A stretch of DNA of 64,000 nt from Cupriavidus necator (GTDB lineage: Bacteria > Pseudomonadota > Gammaproteobacteria > Burkholderiales > Burkholderiaceae): positions 3,596,001 to 3,660,000 of the forward strand of contig CP074381.1 of assembly GCA_022041995.1 (NCBI GenBank). The letters run 5' to 3'. Positions 42,022-54,753 of this stretch are shown here, in pieces. The number at the start of each line of letters is the position of its first letter. The stretch's first letter is position 1. Under the pieces are notes generated by a model. The model did no database searches. It had not been told where the DNA came from and saw nothing but the letters and a program-made list of their open reading frames with translations. A program made the translations under genes and the position numbers.

Positions 42022-42344
42022 CCCTTTCTCTCTGCCCTCAGGTACTGCTTGAGCTCTTCGTAGAAGTTCTCATGCGAGCCCACCTTGTAAAATTCGATCC
42101 ACAGCATTTCGAGATCTACGCCTGCCGCCTGCTCCCCGGGTCGCGGTGGCCGGTAGGCGATCAGGCATTCCTGCCGGTTGAACTTGAATTTGTGGACCCG
42201 GATCCCGGCCAGATCGCCAACCTTGGCCTCCCCAACGCCAGGATCTGCGCAAACCACCTCCACTTCATCCTCGATCGCCAGCTGCAACGGCTTGTGTGCC
42301 TTCTTGACGAACTGCACGAAGGGCTTCTTGTAAATTGGCTTCAT
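42018..42344 (-). CDS. RelE/ParE-family toxin
   Basis: A 108-residue protein with the compact RelE/ParE pattern: FVKKAHKPLQLAIEDEVEVV at the N-terminus, IRVHKFKFNRQECLIAYR strands in the middle, and the C-terminal VGSHENFYEELKQYL that I recall from this toxin group. It probably cleaves ribosome-bound mRNA or blocks a similar step. Its promoter must lie in the AT-rich stretch 42345-42400. Confidence 0.75.
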   Translation of the reverse strand: MKPIYKKPFVQFVKKAHKPLQLAIEDEVEVVCADPGVGEAKVGDLAGIRVHKFKFNRQECLIAYRPPRPGEQAAGVDLEMLWIEFYKVGSHENFYEELKQYLRAERKG

Positions 42345-42675
42345 GCAACGTTATGCACGCATTTTTGATTCTATATCAGATCAAAATGGCGTGGCGTCTT
42401 CCGTTGTGAAAAGGCCAATGGAAACATGGGCGGGGACAGGGATTCCTCTCAAAAGGACACCACCCCGGGGCGCAAGGAAGCTGCCTGAACGCCCCTTCTT
42501 CCCCGCGCAAGTAGGGTTGCGCCCGTGTCGCGCAAACGCCAACACCGCGCCCGCGTCGGCTTTACAAAAAGTGACCCCAGCGGCAAACTGCCCCGATCCG
42601 GGGACGTGGGTCCGTCCGCCCTCGCCTGCGTGGCATCCGCCACCACCACTAACCGCACCGCACAGCGCACCTGCC
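42345..42675. other. Intergenic region between the toxin gene and pilB
   Basis: A 331-base gap. The first 60 bases are AT-rich and should hold the toxin-antitoxin promoter; the rest is GC-rich leader of pilB. The pilB frame is open across it but has no PilB similarity there. Confidence 0.5.
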
Positions 42676-44400
42676 ATGACACTCGGTCTTGCCCTGGCCC
42701 AGAGCCGGCGTATCGCGCCCGCCCTGCTTGCTCAGCTGGAGCAGGCCGCGCGTGAAAAGCAGTCGCAGCTGATCGACGAGATCGTCGGCAGCGGCACCAT
42801 GAGCGCGCACGACCTGGCGCTGTTTGCCGCGGACAAGTACCAGCTGCCGCTGCTGGACCTGGCCCAGTACAACCTGACCAAGGTGCCGCCGGCGCTGGCT
42901 GGCAACCGTGAATTCCACGCGCACCGGCTGCTGCCGCTGGGCCGGCGCGAGAACCGGCTGGTGCTGGCGATGTCCGACCCGTCCAACCAGGCCGGGCTGG
43001 ATGCGATCAAGGAAAAGTACAAGCTGCCGGTCGAAGCGGTGGTGGTCGAGCACGACAAGCTGATGAAGCACGTGCGCTCCGCCGGCGAGGCCCTGGGCAC
43101 GCTGAAGAACATCTCGCCGGTGCAGGCCGAGCGCAAGATGATCGACTACGATCCGGTGGCCGCGGCCGGCAACCAGCGCAACCGCACCACCGCCGACAAT
43201 ATCGACGACGCTCCGGTGGTGCGCTTCCTGCAGAAGCTGCTGACCGAGGCCTTCCACCGGGGCGCGTCCGACCTGCACTTCGAGCCGTTCGAGACCTTCT
43301 ACCGCATCCGCTTCCGCGTGGATGGTGTGCTGCAGGAGGTTGCGCGCCCGCCGCTGGATATTCGCGACAAAATCGCCACCCGCATCAAGGTGCTGTCGCG
43401 CCTGGATATTTCTGAAAAGCGCGTGCCGCAGGACGGCCGCATGAAGCTGCTGATTGCGCTGCCCAAGCACAAGGATTCCAAGGAAACCGTCGAGAAGGCG
43501 GTGGACTTCCGCGTGTCGACGCTGCCGACGCTGTTCGGCGAGAAGATCGTGATGCGGATTCTGGAATCTTCGTCCGACAAGCTGGACATCGACCAGCTCG
43601 GCTATGAGCCCGGGCAGAAGGCGCTGCTGCTGGACGTGATCAAGCGCCCCTATGGCATGGTGCTGGTGACCGGCCCCACCGGCAGTGGCAAGACGGTGTC
43701 GCTGTACACCTTCCTGAACCTGCTGAACCAGGGCGACATCAATATCTCCACCGCGGAAGACCCGGCCGAAATTCAGCTCCCCGGCGTCAACCAGGTCAAT
43801 GTCAACGACAAGGCGGGCCTGACCTTTGCCGCGGCGCTGCGTTCGTTCCTGCGCCAGGATCCGGACATCATCATGGTCGGCGAAATCCGCGACCTGGAAA
43901 CCGCCGACATCTCGATCAAGGCCGCGCAGACCGGCCACCTGGTGTTGTCGACGCTGCACACCAACGATGCGCCGACCACGCTGACGCGGTTGATGAACAT
44001 GGGCGTGGCGGCCTTCAATATTGCCTCGAGCGTGCTGATGATCACCGCGCAGCGGCTGGCGCGGCGGCTGTGCACCTGCAAGCGCGAGGGCGAGATCCCG
44101 CGCGAGGCCTTGCTGGAAGCGGGCTTCCGCGAACAAGACCTGGACGGCAGTTGGCAGCCCTACCACCCGGTCGGCTGCGAGCGCTGCAACGGCACCGGCT
44201 ACAAGGGCCGCTGCGGTATCTACCAGGTCATGCCGATCACCGAGGCCATGCAGGAGATCATCCTGGCGCATGGCTCGGCACTGCAGATCGCCGAGCAGGC
44301 GCGCAAGGACGGCGTGCTATCGTTGCGCGAAGCGGGGCTGCTGAAGGTAAAGCAGGGCGTCACGTCACTCGAAGAAGTGCTGGCGACAACGAATACTTAG
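42676..44400 (+). CDS. pilB: Type IV pilus assembly ATPase PilB
   Basis: A 574-residue secretion ATPase that powers pilin polymerisation. Start MTLGLALAQSRRIAPALL matches the usual length. The N-terminal MshEN-type domain is at about 1-170. Walker A is GPTGSGKT, Walker B is DIIMVGEIRD, and the His box is AAQTGHLVLSTLHTN. The four-cysteine zinc site is CTC and CERC near the C-terminus. pilC and pilD follow on the same strand. Confidence 0.96.
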   Translation: MTLGLALAQSRRIAPALLAQLEQAAREKQSQLIDEIVGSGTMSAHDLALFAADKYQLPLLDLAQYNLTKVPPALAGNREFHAHRLLPLGRRENRLVLAMSDPSNQAGLDAIKEKYKLPVEAVVVEHDKLMKHVRSAGEALGTLKNISPVQAERKMIDYDPVAAAGNQRNRTTADNIDDAPVVRFLQKLLTEAFHRGASDLHFEPFETFYRIRFRVDGVLQEVARPPLDIRDKIATRIKVLSRLDISEKRVPQDGRMKLLIALPKHKDSKETVEKAVDFRVSTLPTLFGEKIVMRILESSSDKLDIDQLGYEPGQKALLLDVIKRPYGMVLVTGPTGSGKTVSLYTFLNLLNQGDINISTAEDPAEIQLPGVNQVNVNDKAGLTFAAALRSFLRQDPDIIMVGEIRDLETADISIKAAQTGHLVLSTLHTNDAPTTLTRLMNMGVAAFNIASSVLMITAQRLARRLCTCKREGEIPREALLEAGFREQDLDGSWQPYHPVGCERCNGTGYKGRCGIYQVMPITEAMQEIILAHGSALQIAEQARKDGVLSLREAGLLKVKQGVTSLEEVLATTNT

Positions 44401-44479
44401 GGAAGCAGGACCGGCGGGGCAAGACATAACGTAAGTACAAGACGCAGAACAAGCGTCATTTGCATCGGGGGTCAATATC

Positions 44480-45751
44480 ATGGCGACACGCGCACCAGCG
44501 TCGGGCGCCCGGACGGCGGCACCGTCACGGGGGAAATCAGGGAAGGGGCGCAAGGCACCCACCCAGTACATCTTTGAGTGGGAAGGCAAGGACCGCAAGG
44601 GCAAGACCTTCACCGGCGAGCTGCGCGCCGAGAACCAGGCCGAGGTCACCGCCACGCTGCGCAAGCAGGGCCTGACCATCGTCAAGCTGAAGAAGCGCAA
44701 GGCCGCGCGCGGGCGCAAGATCACCGAGAAGGACATCGCCTACTTCACCCGGCAGCTGTCGACCATGCTCAAGGCTGGCATCCCGCTGCTGCAGTCGATC
44801 GACATCATCGCGCGCGGGCACGCGAACCCCAACTTCACCCAGCTACTGTCGGACATCCGCTTCGATATCGAGGCCGGCAGCAGCATGGCCGCGGCATTCC
44901 GGCGCCATCCGAAGTACTTCGATACGCTGTACTGCAACCTGATCGATGCCGGCGAACAGGGCGGTATCCTGGACTCACTGCTGGAGCGCCTGTCGCTCTA
45001 CATGGAAAAGACCATCGCCCTGAAGGGCCAGATCAAGTCGGCGATGATCTACCCGATCGCGGTGCTGACCGTGGCCTTTGCCGTCACGGTGATCCTGATG
45101 CTGTTCGTGATTCCGGCGTTCAAGGGCGTGTTCTCCAGCTTCGGCGCCAACCTGCCGGCGCCGACGCTGCTGGTGATCGCCATCTCGGACTTCTTTGTCC
45201 AGTACTGGTACCTGGTGATCGGGGCGCCGGTGGCCGGCATCTCCTTCTACCTGCGCGCGCTGAAGAAATCTGAGAAGGTGCAGCGCGCGACCGACCGCAC
45301 GCTGCTGAAGCTGCCGATCTTTGGCAGCCTGTTCCGCAAGGCCGTGATCGCGCGCTGGACCCGCACGCTGGCCACCATGTTCGCCGCCGGCACGCCGCTG
45401 GTGGAGTCGATGGAGTCCGTGGCCGGCGCAGCCGGCAACTGGGTCTACTACGACGCCACGCGCGAGATCGAGCAATCGGTGCGCATCGGCACCAGCCTGA
45501 CCAACGCGATGCAGGCCACCCATGTGTTCGACAACATGGTGCTGCAGATGACGCAGATCGGTGAGGAGTCCGGCGCGCTGGACAACATGCTGCTGAAGGT
45601 GGCCGAGTTCTACGAGCGCGAGGTCGACGATGCCGTCGCCGCGATCTCAAGCCTGATCGAGCCGCTGATCATCGTGGTGCTGGGTGTGCTGATCGGCGGC
45701 ATGGTGGTGGCGATGTACCTGCCGATCTTCAAGCTTGGACAGGTGGTGTAA
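44480..45751 (+). CDS. pilC: Type IV pilus inner-membrane platform protein PilC
   Basis: A 423-residue GspF-family protein with two repeated cytoplasmic T2SSF domains, seen by YFTRQLSTMLKAGIPLLQSI and the later ARWTRTLATMFAAGTPLVES. Three membrane segments occur, at about 195-217, 245-265 and 390-412. The basic N-terminus (first 30 residues) is variable. It anchors PilB and the pilin base. It lies 79 bases after pilB and 3 before pilD. Confidence 0.96.
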   Translation: MATRAPASGARTAAPSRGKSGKGRKAPTQYIFEWEGKDRKGKTFTGELRAENQAEVTATLRKQGLTIVKLKKRKAARGRKITEKDIAYFTRQLSTMLKAGIPLLQSIDIIARGHANPNFTQLLSDIRFDIEAGSSMAAAFRRHPKYFDTLYCNLIDAGEQGGILDSLLERLSLYMEKTIALKGQIKSAMIYPIAVLTVAFAVTVILMLFVIPAFKGVFSSFGANLPAPTLLVIAISDFFVQYWYLVIGAPVAGISFYLRALKKSEKVQRATDRTLLKLPIFGSLFRKAVIARWTRTLATMFAAGTPLVESMESVAGAAGNWVYYDATREIEQSVRIGTSLTNAMQATHVFDNMVLQMTQIGEESGALDNMLLKVAEFYEREVDDAVAAISSLIEPLIIVVLGVLIGGMVVAMYLPIFKLGQVV

Positions 45752-45754
45752 GCG

Positions 45755-46657
45755 ATGTTGTCTGCGTGGTCTGCTTCTCCGTATCCAACCGGCAGCGCGC
45801 CGCTGGCGGAGGCACTGGCGGCGCTGCCGCCCGCCTTTCTGGTGGTGGCCGCGGCGCTGCTCGGGCTGGTGGTCGGCAGCTTCCTCAACGTGGTCATCCA
45901 CCGGATGCCGCGCATGATGGAGCGCGACGAGGCCAACTATATCGCCGAGCTGCGCGGCGACCCGCGGCCCCACCCCGGCCGCTACAACCTGATGGTGCCG
46001 CGCTCGGCCTGCCCGCATTGCGGCCACGCGATTGCACCGTGGGAGAACGTGCCGGTGCTGAGCTACCTGTTCCTGCGCGGACGCTGTTCGGCGTGCAAGG
46101 CGCCGATCAGTGTGCGCTATCCGCTGGTCGAGCTGGCCTGTGGCGTGCTGAGCGCGCTGGTGGCGTGGCGCTTCGGTCCTGGCGGACAGGCCCTGGCGGG
46201 GCTGGTGCTGGTGTGGGCGCTGCTGGCGCTGACCATGATCGATGCCGATACGCAACTGCTGCCGGACCAGATCACCCTGCCGCTGCTGTGGCTGGGCCTG
46301 CTGCTGAACCTGGGCGGCGTGTTCGTGACACTGCCCGACGCCGTGATCGGCGCGGCTGCCGGCTACCTGGTACTGTGGACGGCCTACTGGCTGTTCCGGC
46401 TCGTGCGCGGCAAGGAGGGCATGGGTTTTGGCGACTTCAAGCTGATGGCGGCGCTGGGCGCCTGGTTCGGCTGGCAGGCGCTGCCGGCGCTGGTGCTGCT
46501 GTCGTCGGTGGTCGGCGTGCTGTTCGGGCTGGCCAATATTGCGCTGCGCCGCCAGGAACGCGACACGCCCTTCCCGTTCGGGCCCTTCATCGCGCTGGCC
46601 GGCGTGGTGGTGCTGCTGTTCGGCCCCGGCGTGCTGCCGCTGTTTGCATGGCCATGA
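45755..46657 (+). CDS. pilD: Prepilin peptidase/N-methyltransferase PilD
   Basis: A 300-residue aspartic membrane peptidase. The zinc motif pairs CPHC and CSAC lie in the first cytoplasmic loop; the catalytic aspartates are in TMIDADTQLLPD and GFGDFKLM (GxGD). Eight membrane segments are expected. It cleaves and N-methylates type IV prepilins and related pseudopilins. It is followed by coaE, the common pilBCD-coaE order. Confidence 0.96.
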   Translation: MLSAWSASPYPTGSAPLAEALAALPPAFLVVAAALLGLVVGSFLNVVIHRMPRMMERDEANYIAELRGDPRPHPGRYNLMVPRSACPHCGHAIAPWENVPVLSYLFLRGRCSACKAPISVRYPLVELACGVLSALVAWRFGPGGQALAGLVLVWALLALTMIDADTQLLPDQITLPLLWLGLLLNLGGVFVTLPDAVIGAAAGYLVLWTAYWLFRLVRGKEGMGFGDFKLMAALGAWFGWQALPALVLLSSVVGVLFGLANIALRRQERDTPFPFGPFIALAGVVVLLFGPGVLPLFAWP

Positions 46658-46720
46658 CGGTGTCCGACGATATCCGCTGAAGCTGGTATCGTTGCTGCAA
46701 CATCGTCAACTGAGCCTCAC

Positions 46721-47347
46721 ATGCTGGAAATCGGACTGACCGGCGGCATCGGCAGCGGCAAGACCCGCGTGGCCGACATGTTTGCCGCGCGCGGTGCCGC
46801 GATCATCGACACCGACCTGCTCGCGCATGAGATCACCGCCCCGGGCGGGCGCGCCATCCCGGCACTGGTCGAGGCCTTCGGCCCGGCCTGCCTGCGCCCC
46901 GACGGCGCCATGGACCGCGACGCGATGCGCGCACTGGTGTTCGCCGACCCTGCAGCCAAGGCGCGGCTTGAAGCCATCACCCACCCGCTGATCCGTGCGC
47001 TGACCACCGAGCGCGCCCAGTCGATCCGCGATGCCGGCGAGCATCCCTATCTGATCTACGTGGTGCCGCTGCTGGTGGAATCGGGCTCATGGCGCGAGCG
47101 CGTTGGCCGCGTGCTGGTGGTCGACTGCACCGAGGCCACCCAGGTGGCGCGCGTGATGGCGCGCAACGGCTTCAGCCGCGAGCAGGTGCGGGCCATTATG
47201 GCCAAACAGGCCACGCGCGCCGCGCGCCTGGCATGTGCCGACGACGTCATCGACAACGACGGCCCGGTGGAGGCGCTGGTGGACCAGGTCGACCGGCTCG
47301 ACCGCTGCTATCGTGAACTGTCGGCGGCGGCCAGGGTCCATCCATAA
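46721..47347 (+). CDS. coaE: Dephospho-CoA kinase
   Basis: A 208-residue P-loop kinase for the last step of coenzyme A synthesis. The P-loop GGIGSGKT is at residues 8-15 and the substrate motif DTDLLAHEI near 31-39. The length is normal. It begins 63 bases after pilD. Confidence 0.97.
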   Translation: MLEIGLTGGIGSGKTRVADMFAARGAAIIDTDLLAHEITAPGGRAIPALVEAFGPACLRPDGAMDRDAMRALVFADPAAKARLEAITHPLIRALTTERAQSIRDAGEHPYLIYVVPLLVESGSWRERVGRVLVVDCTEATQVARVMARNGFSREQVRAIMAKQATRAARLACADDVIDNDGPVEALVDQVDRLDRCYRELSAAARVHP

Positions 47348-47558
47348 CGCGCAACCCGGCGCGCCGGCGCATTGCATCACGCACGCGACATTGTCCTCGG
47401 CCCTTGTCTCGCATAGAATGCGCTGGAATATGCGGGGAAATCACCGCATACTGCCGGTATCCGCCTGCCATATATCGCCCCTTCCGGCATTTCCCGGGCC
47501 TCATTCTGCACCGGGCCGCTCCTGAAAGAGCGCCCGACGCCCTGCACGGACATTGCAC

Positions 47559-48317
47559 TTGATTCTGTACGAATACCCTTTCAACGAACGCATCAGGACA
47601 CTCCTGCGCCTGGAGGACCTGTTCGATCGGCTGGAATACTTTCTCGGCCAGGATCATGCCCACCAGCACCATGTCGCGCTGACCACGCTGTTCGAGATCA
47701 TCGACGTGGCCGGCCGCGCCGACCTCAAGACCGACCTGATCAAGGAACTGGAACGCCAGCGCCAGGCACTGGCGCCGCTGCGCGCCAGCCCGCAGATCGA
47801 CCAGGAGGCGCTGGACGCCATCATCGGCGAGATCGAGCAAGGCATCGCCATGCTCAACCAGACTGTGGGCAAGGCCGGCCAGCTGCTGGCCGACAATGAG
47901 TGGCTGACCAGCATCCGCAGCCGCGCGATCATTCCCGGCGGCACCTGCGAGTTCGACCTGCCGGCCTACTATGCCTGGCAGCACCGCCCCGCCGAAGACC
48001 GCCGCGCCGATATCCTGAAATGGGTACGTCCGCTGCTGTCGCTGCGCATGGGCACCACCATCGTGCTGCGCCTGCTGCGCGAAGCCGGCCAGAGCGGCAA
48101 GGTGATCGCCACCGGCGGCAGCTACCAGCAGATGCTGTCCGGACGCAGCTACCAGCTGATGCAGGTCTACCTGGACGATTCGCTGCTGGCCTTCATCCCC
48201 GAGATGAGCGCCAACAAGTACATGCTGTGGGTGCGCTTTACGCAGCAGGACGGCGACCTGCGTCCGCGCCCGGTCGATGCGGATATCCCGTTCCTGCTGA
48301 AACTCTGCAATTTCTGA
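47559..48317 (+). CDS. zapD: Cell division protein ZapD
   Basis: A 252-residue protein that crosslinks FtsZ filaments. The family start (M)[18 protein letters not shown] is read from TTG at 47559; another TTG two codons earlier is possible, and no ATG fits. The C-terminal [16 protein letters not shown] is also conserved. It lies 211 bases after coaE, with yacG next, the usual order. Confidence 0.93.
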   Translation: MILYEYPFNERIRTLLRLEDLFDRLEYFLGQDHAHQHHVALTTLFEIIDVAGRADLKTDLIKELERQRQALAPLRASPQIDQEALDAIIGEIEQGIAMLNQTVGKAGQLLADNEWLTSIRSRAIIPGGTCEFDLPAYYAWQHRPAEDRRADILKWVRPLLSLRMGTTIVLRLLREAGQSGKVIATGGSYQQMLSGRSYQLMQVYLDDSLLAFIPEMSANKYMLWVRFTQQDGDLRPRPVDADIPFLLKLCNF

Positions 48318-48334
48318 AGCCTGCGCTGAACGCT

Positions 48335-48523
48335 ATGCCTGCTGTCGTCAAATGCCCCACCTGCGGCACCGATGTGGCCTGGGTGCCCGACAACAAGTTC
48401 CGCCCCTTCTGTTCCGAGCGCTGCAAGCAGATCGATCTCGGCGCCTGGGCGTCCGAGAAATACGTGATCGGCGGCAAGCCGGGCGAAACCTCCGCCGACC
48501 AGCCTGAAGACGAGGACGACTGA
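48335..48523 (+). CDS. yacG: DNA gyrase inhibitor YacG
   Basis: A 62-residue zinc protein: [12 protein letters not shown] (CxxC) and [15 protein letters not shown] (CxxxC) bind one zinc, and an acidic tail DQPEDEDD follows. YacG binds GyrB and blocks DNA binding by gyrase in E. coli. The start is 17 bases after zapD. Confidence 0.95.
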   Translation: MPAVVKCPTCGTDVAWVPDNKFRPFCSERCKQIDLGAWASEKYVIGGKPGETSADQPEDEDD

Positions 48524-48551
48524 AGCGCCCTCGCCTTCAGCCCTCCCTGGT

Positions 48552-48905
48552 TCAGTGCGCCGCCGCCAGCACGCGGCGGTAGAAGCCCACGCACACCAGT
48601 GCGAACACCGCCAGGCCCAACCACTGCGCGGTCGCTTCAAACCCCGCCCCGACCAGCGCCAGCGGTGCATCCTTGCCCGACAGGCCGATCAGCGCGGCCA
48701 GCATCACCCCAACCAAGCTTTCCCCTACGATCAGGCCCGAGGCCAGCAGCGTGCCGCGCCGCTCGGCATGTTGCAGCGCCAGCTTGACGTCGTCCCCGCG
48801 CGCCAGCGCCTGGTTGGGGTCCATGCGCGCAGGCAGCGCGCCGGCGAAGCCATAGGCGCTGTAGAGCAGTTCCAGTACGGGCGGGATCACCGCAATGGCG
48901 CGGGA
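48552..48905 (-). pseudogene. Remnant of an OPT-family oligopeptide transporter
   Basis: The frame AIAVIPPVLELLYSAYGF and then, after a jump, RRGTLLASGLIVGESLVGVM match what I recall as separate parts of the C-terminal region of OPT transporters, which are normally over 600 residues. Upstream of AIAVIPP the frame meets a stop (TGA, about 48911). So the 5' part is gone and an internal stretch near GDDVKLALQ appears deleted. It lies between yacG and mutT, two genes usually adjacent. Probably non-functional. Confidence 0.6.
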
Positions 48906-48937
48906 ACGTCAGGCAGGCGCGGCCCAGGGTCTGTGCC

Positions 48938-49381
48938 CTAGGCTTCCTCGGCCAGCCATTCGACCACCGGGATGGTGGCGGGCAGCAGCGGCGCGACCGT
49001 CACGGGCACCGTCTGCCAGGAAAAGGCCTGGCCTTCGCGGCCGACCGGGTCACCGCGCCAGGCAGTGACCTTGCAGAAATAAAGACGCACATAGGCGTGC
49101 GGGTAGTCATGCTCGAGCACATGCCAGCGCTCGCAGTGCGTGATGTCCAGCCCCAGCTCCTCATGCAGCTCGCGGGCCAGCGCGGCCTCCACCGTCTCAC
49201 CCGGCTCCAGCTTGCCGCCCGGGAATTCCCAGTAGCCCTCATACGGCTTGCCATCCGGGCGCTGCGCCAGCAGGAAACGCCCGTCGGGCTGCACCAGCAC
49301 GCCGACGGCAACCTCGGTGACCTTGCGCTGGGCCGTATGGAGCTGGGCCTGCGCCGGGACCTTGTCCTGCCCTTGTGTCAT
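48938..49381 (-). CDS. mutT: 8-oxo-dGTP diphosphatase MutT-like Nudix protein
   Basis: A 147-residue Nudix hydrolase. The Nudix box (GGKLEPGETVEAALARELHE, continuing ELGL) is complete with the RELHEE core. It sanitises oxidised guanine nucleotides. It overlaps the DUF815 gene by 4 bases, the normal gene order, and the OPT remnant lies downstream. Start ATG at 49381. Confidence 0.92.
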   Translation of the reverse strand: MTQGQDKVPAQAQLHTAQRKVTEVAVGVLVQPDGRFLLAQRPDGKPYEGYWEFPGGKLEPGETVEAALARELHEELGLDITHCERWHVLEHDYPHAYVRLYFCKVTAWRGDPVGREGQAFSWQTVPVTVAPLLPATIPVVEWLAEEA

Positions 49382-50273
49382 GCGCCCTCCACGTCGGCAA
49401 TGAACGGCTTGCCATGCTTGCCGCCCCAGTCGCGCGCAAACTGCCAGGCCACGCGGCCCGAGCGCGAGCCGCGCTCCAGCGCCCACACCAGCGCATCGCC
49501 GCGCGCCGCGGCGATGTCCTCGTCGGTGCAGCCGAAGTGCCTGAGCCAGTGGCCGACGATGGCCAGGTATTCGTCCTGCTTGGGCGGGTAGAACGACAGC
49601 CACAGCCCGAAACGTTCGGACAGCGAGATCTTCTCTTCCACCACTTCGCCGGGATGGATCTCGCCATCGTCGGTGTGACGGTAGGTCTCGTTGTCCTTCA
49701 TGTACTCAGGCAGCAGGTGCCGGCGGTTGGAGGTGGCGTAGATCAGCACGTTGTCCGACTGCGCCGCCACCGAGCCGTCCAGCGCCGACTTGAGCGACTT
49801 GTAGCCCGACTCGCCCTCTTCGAACGACAAGTCGTCGCAGAAGATCACGAAGCGCTCGGGCGCTGCGCAACCAGCTCGACGATATCGCCGAGATCGCCCA
49901 GGTCATCCTTGTCCACCTCAACCAGCCGCAGCCCGTCCCTGACGAAGGCATTGAGGCAGGCCTTGATCAGCGACGACTTGCCGGTGCCGCGCGCGCCGGT
50001 CAGCAGCACGTTGTTGGCCGGCAGCTTGTTCACGAACTGGCGCGTATTGCCGACGATGGCGTCCTTCTGGCGCTCGATGTTCTTCAGGTCGTCCAGATGG
50101 ATCGGCGGCAGCTGGCGCACCGGCTGCAGGTAGCCGATATTGCCGAACAGGCTCTGCCGCTTGCGCCAGCGGAACGCCACGGCCTCTTGCCAGTCGGCGT
50201 CGCTCAGTTGCGGCGGCAGCCATTGTTCGAGTCGGGCGAGGAAGTTATCGAGGCGGGCGGCAAGGTCAGACAT
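49378..50273 (-). pseudogene. DUF815-family ATPase with an apparent 1-base frameshift
   Basis: From 50273 the frame encodes MSDLAARLDNFLARLEQWL and the P-loop GARGTGKS, reaching DLGDIVELVAQRP; it then runs into a stop at about 49845. A second frame carries on exactly where the family should: ERFVIFCDDLSFEEGE to the end at 49378. One missing G in CGCCCG(G)AGCGC near 49858-49864 joins them into a protein of about 298 residues, the normal length. AAA-type ATPase of unknown function, upstream of mutT. Lesion or sequencing error. Confidence 0.8.
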
Positions 50274-50316
50274 GGCAGCGGGCGTGTGGCAGTAGAGGTC
50301 AGCGTGTTGCTGGCAG

Positions 50317-51543
50317 TTATGAGCGGTAATCCGCGTTGATCGACACGTAGTCGTGCGACAGGTCGCAGGTCCATACGGTCGCTTCCGCCTTGCCGCGGCC
50401 GAGCGCGATGCGCACGGTGATCTCGGCCTGCTTCATCACGCGCTGGCCGTCTTCCTCGCGATAGTCGGGGTTGCGGCCGCCATCGCGGGCGACCCAGACA
50501 TCGTCCAGCCACAGGTTGACGCGGCCGACATCGAGGTCGTTCACGCCGGCGTAGCCGACCGCCGCCAGGATGCGGCCCAGGTTGGGGTCCGACGCATAGA
50601 ACGCGGTCTTGACCAGCGGCGAGTGCGCCACCGCATAGGCGATCTGGCGGCACTCGGCCACATCCTTGCCGCCTTCGACGCGGATGGTCATCAGCTTGGT
50701 GGCACCCTCGCCGTCGCGCACGATCATCTGCGCCAGCTCCTGCGCCAGCGCGGTCACCGCGTCGCGCAGCGCCTCGAAGGCCGGGCCTTCGGCGCGCTCG
50801 ACCACGGCGCCGGACTTGGCCGTCGCGATCAGCACGAACGAGTCGTTGGTCGAGGTATCGCCGTCGATGGTGATGCTGTTGAACGAGTGGTCGGCGGCGT
50901 GGGAGACCAGCGCCTGCAGCACCGGCTGGGCCACGGCGGCGTCCATGGCGATAAAGCCGAGCATGGTCGCCATGTTCGGGCGGATCATGCCCGCGCCCTT
51001 GCTGATGCCCGACAGCGTCACGGTCTTGCCGTCGATCTGCACCGTGCGCGACGCGGCCTTGGGCTGCGTGTCGGTGGTCATGATGGCCTCGGCGGCGGCC
51101 AGCCAGTTGTCCGGCTTCGCGTTGGCGATGGCGGCGGGCAGGCCAGCCACCACGCGGTCCACCGGCAGCGGTTCCAGGATCACGCCGGTCGAGAACGGCA
51201 GCACCTGTTCGGGGGCGATGCCCAGTTGCGCGGCCAGCGCGTCGCAGGTGGCGCGGGCATTGGCCAGGCCCGGCTCTCCGGTGCCGGCGTTGGCATTGCC
51301 GGTATTGACCACCAGCGCGCGGATGCCCTTGCCAGCGGTCAGGTGCTCACGGCAGACCTGCACCGGCGCGGCGCAGAAGCGGTTGCTGGTAAAGACGCCG
51401 GCCACGGTGCTGCCTTCTGCCACGCGCACCACCAGTACGTCCTTGCGGTTGGCCTTGCGGATGCCCGCCTCGGCCCAGCCCAGCTCCACGCCGGCGACGG
51501 ATTTCAGGTTCTCTGCCTGGGGCAGCGGAAGATTGACGGGCAT
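50317..51543 (-). CDS. argJ: Bifunctional ornithine acetyltransferase/N-acetylglutamate synthase
   Basis: A 408-residue enzyme recycling the acetyl group in arginine synthesis. The self-cleavage site is seen in [16 protein letters not shown], where the Thr after MA becomes the new N-terminus of the beta chain. The start [21 protein letters not shown] is typical. It reads in the same direction as secA, 149 bases away. Confidence 0.97.
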   Translation of the reverse strand: MPVNLPLPQAENLKSVAGVELGWAEAGIRKANRKDVLVVRVAEGSTVAGVFTSNRFCAAPVQVCREHLTAGKGIRALVVNTGNANAGTGEPGLANARATCDALAAQLGIAPEQVLPFSTGVILEPLPVDRVVAGLPAAIANAKPDNWLAAAEAIMTTDTQPKAASRTVQIDGKTVTLSGISKGAGMIRPNMATMLGFIAMDAAVAQPVLQALVSHAADHSFNSITIDGDTSTNDSFVLIATAKSGAVVERAEGPAFEALRDAVTALAQELAQMIVRDGEGATKLMTIRVEGGKDVAECRQIAYAVAHSPLVKTAFYASDPNLGRILAAVGYAGVNDLDVGRVNLWLDDVWVARDGGRNPDYREEDGQRVMKQAEITVRIALGRGKAEATVWTCDLSHDYVSINADYRS

Positions 51544-51612
51544 GTGGACTCCTCGTTCCTGCTTGCGTTAACTGCTTGCGCTTTCTGCTAGCGAATTGCT
51601 TGTCTCAGACGA

Positions 51613-51637
51613 ACATGCCCGCGGAGGGCGGGCATGT
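51613..51637 (-). terminator. Hairpin after secA
   Basis: ACATGCCCGC (51613-51622) and its complement (51628-51637) form a 10-bp stem between secA and argJ. The T content after it is low, so termination may be weak. Confidence 0.45.
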
Positions 51638-51692
51638 CGTTTCCATTCGCGTCACGCCTTGCAACGGGCGCGACGTCATGCCGGTGCGCGAC

Positions 51693-54470
<2,778 letters not shown>

Positions 54471-54753
54471 CGATTGCTTTCACCTGCGCGGAACCGGATG
54501 GCATCCCAGGGATGCGGGCTGCTCCGGCGGCCGGGCGAGGAATGGATAGATTGGCGCAAAACGCCGAGTTTATCATGTGCCGGGGTCACGGCCGGAACGC
54601 ACCTGGCCCCGTCCCGCAAGGGCAGGCGAGCCTGCCGGATGTCGGTCGCGCTTGTCGCCCGCGCGCCCCATCAGCCAGAGTTTGTGGCGGCCGCCGCAGC
54701 TTCAATCCACAGTGGGGCAAGGCGGCCCCCGCGCCCCTTGCTAGAATGCGTGC

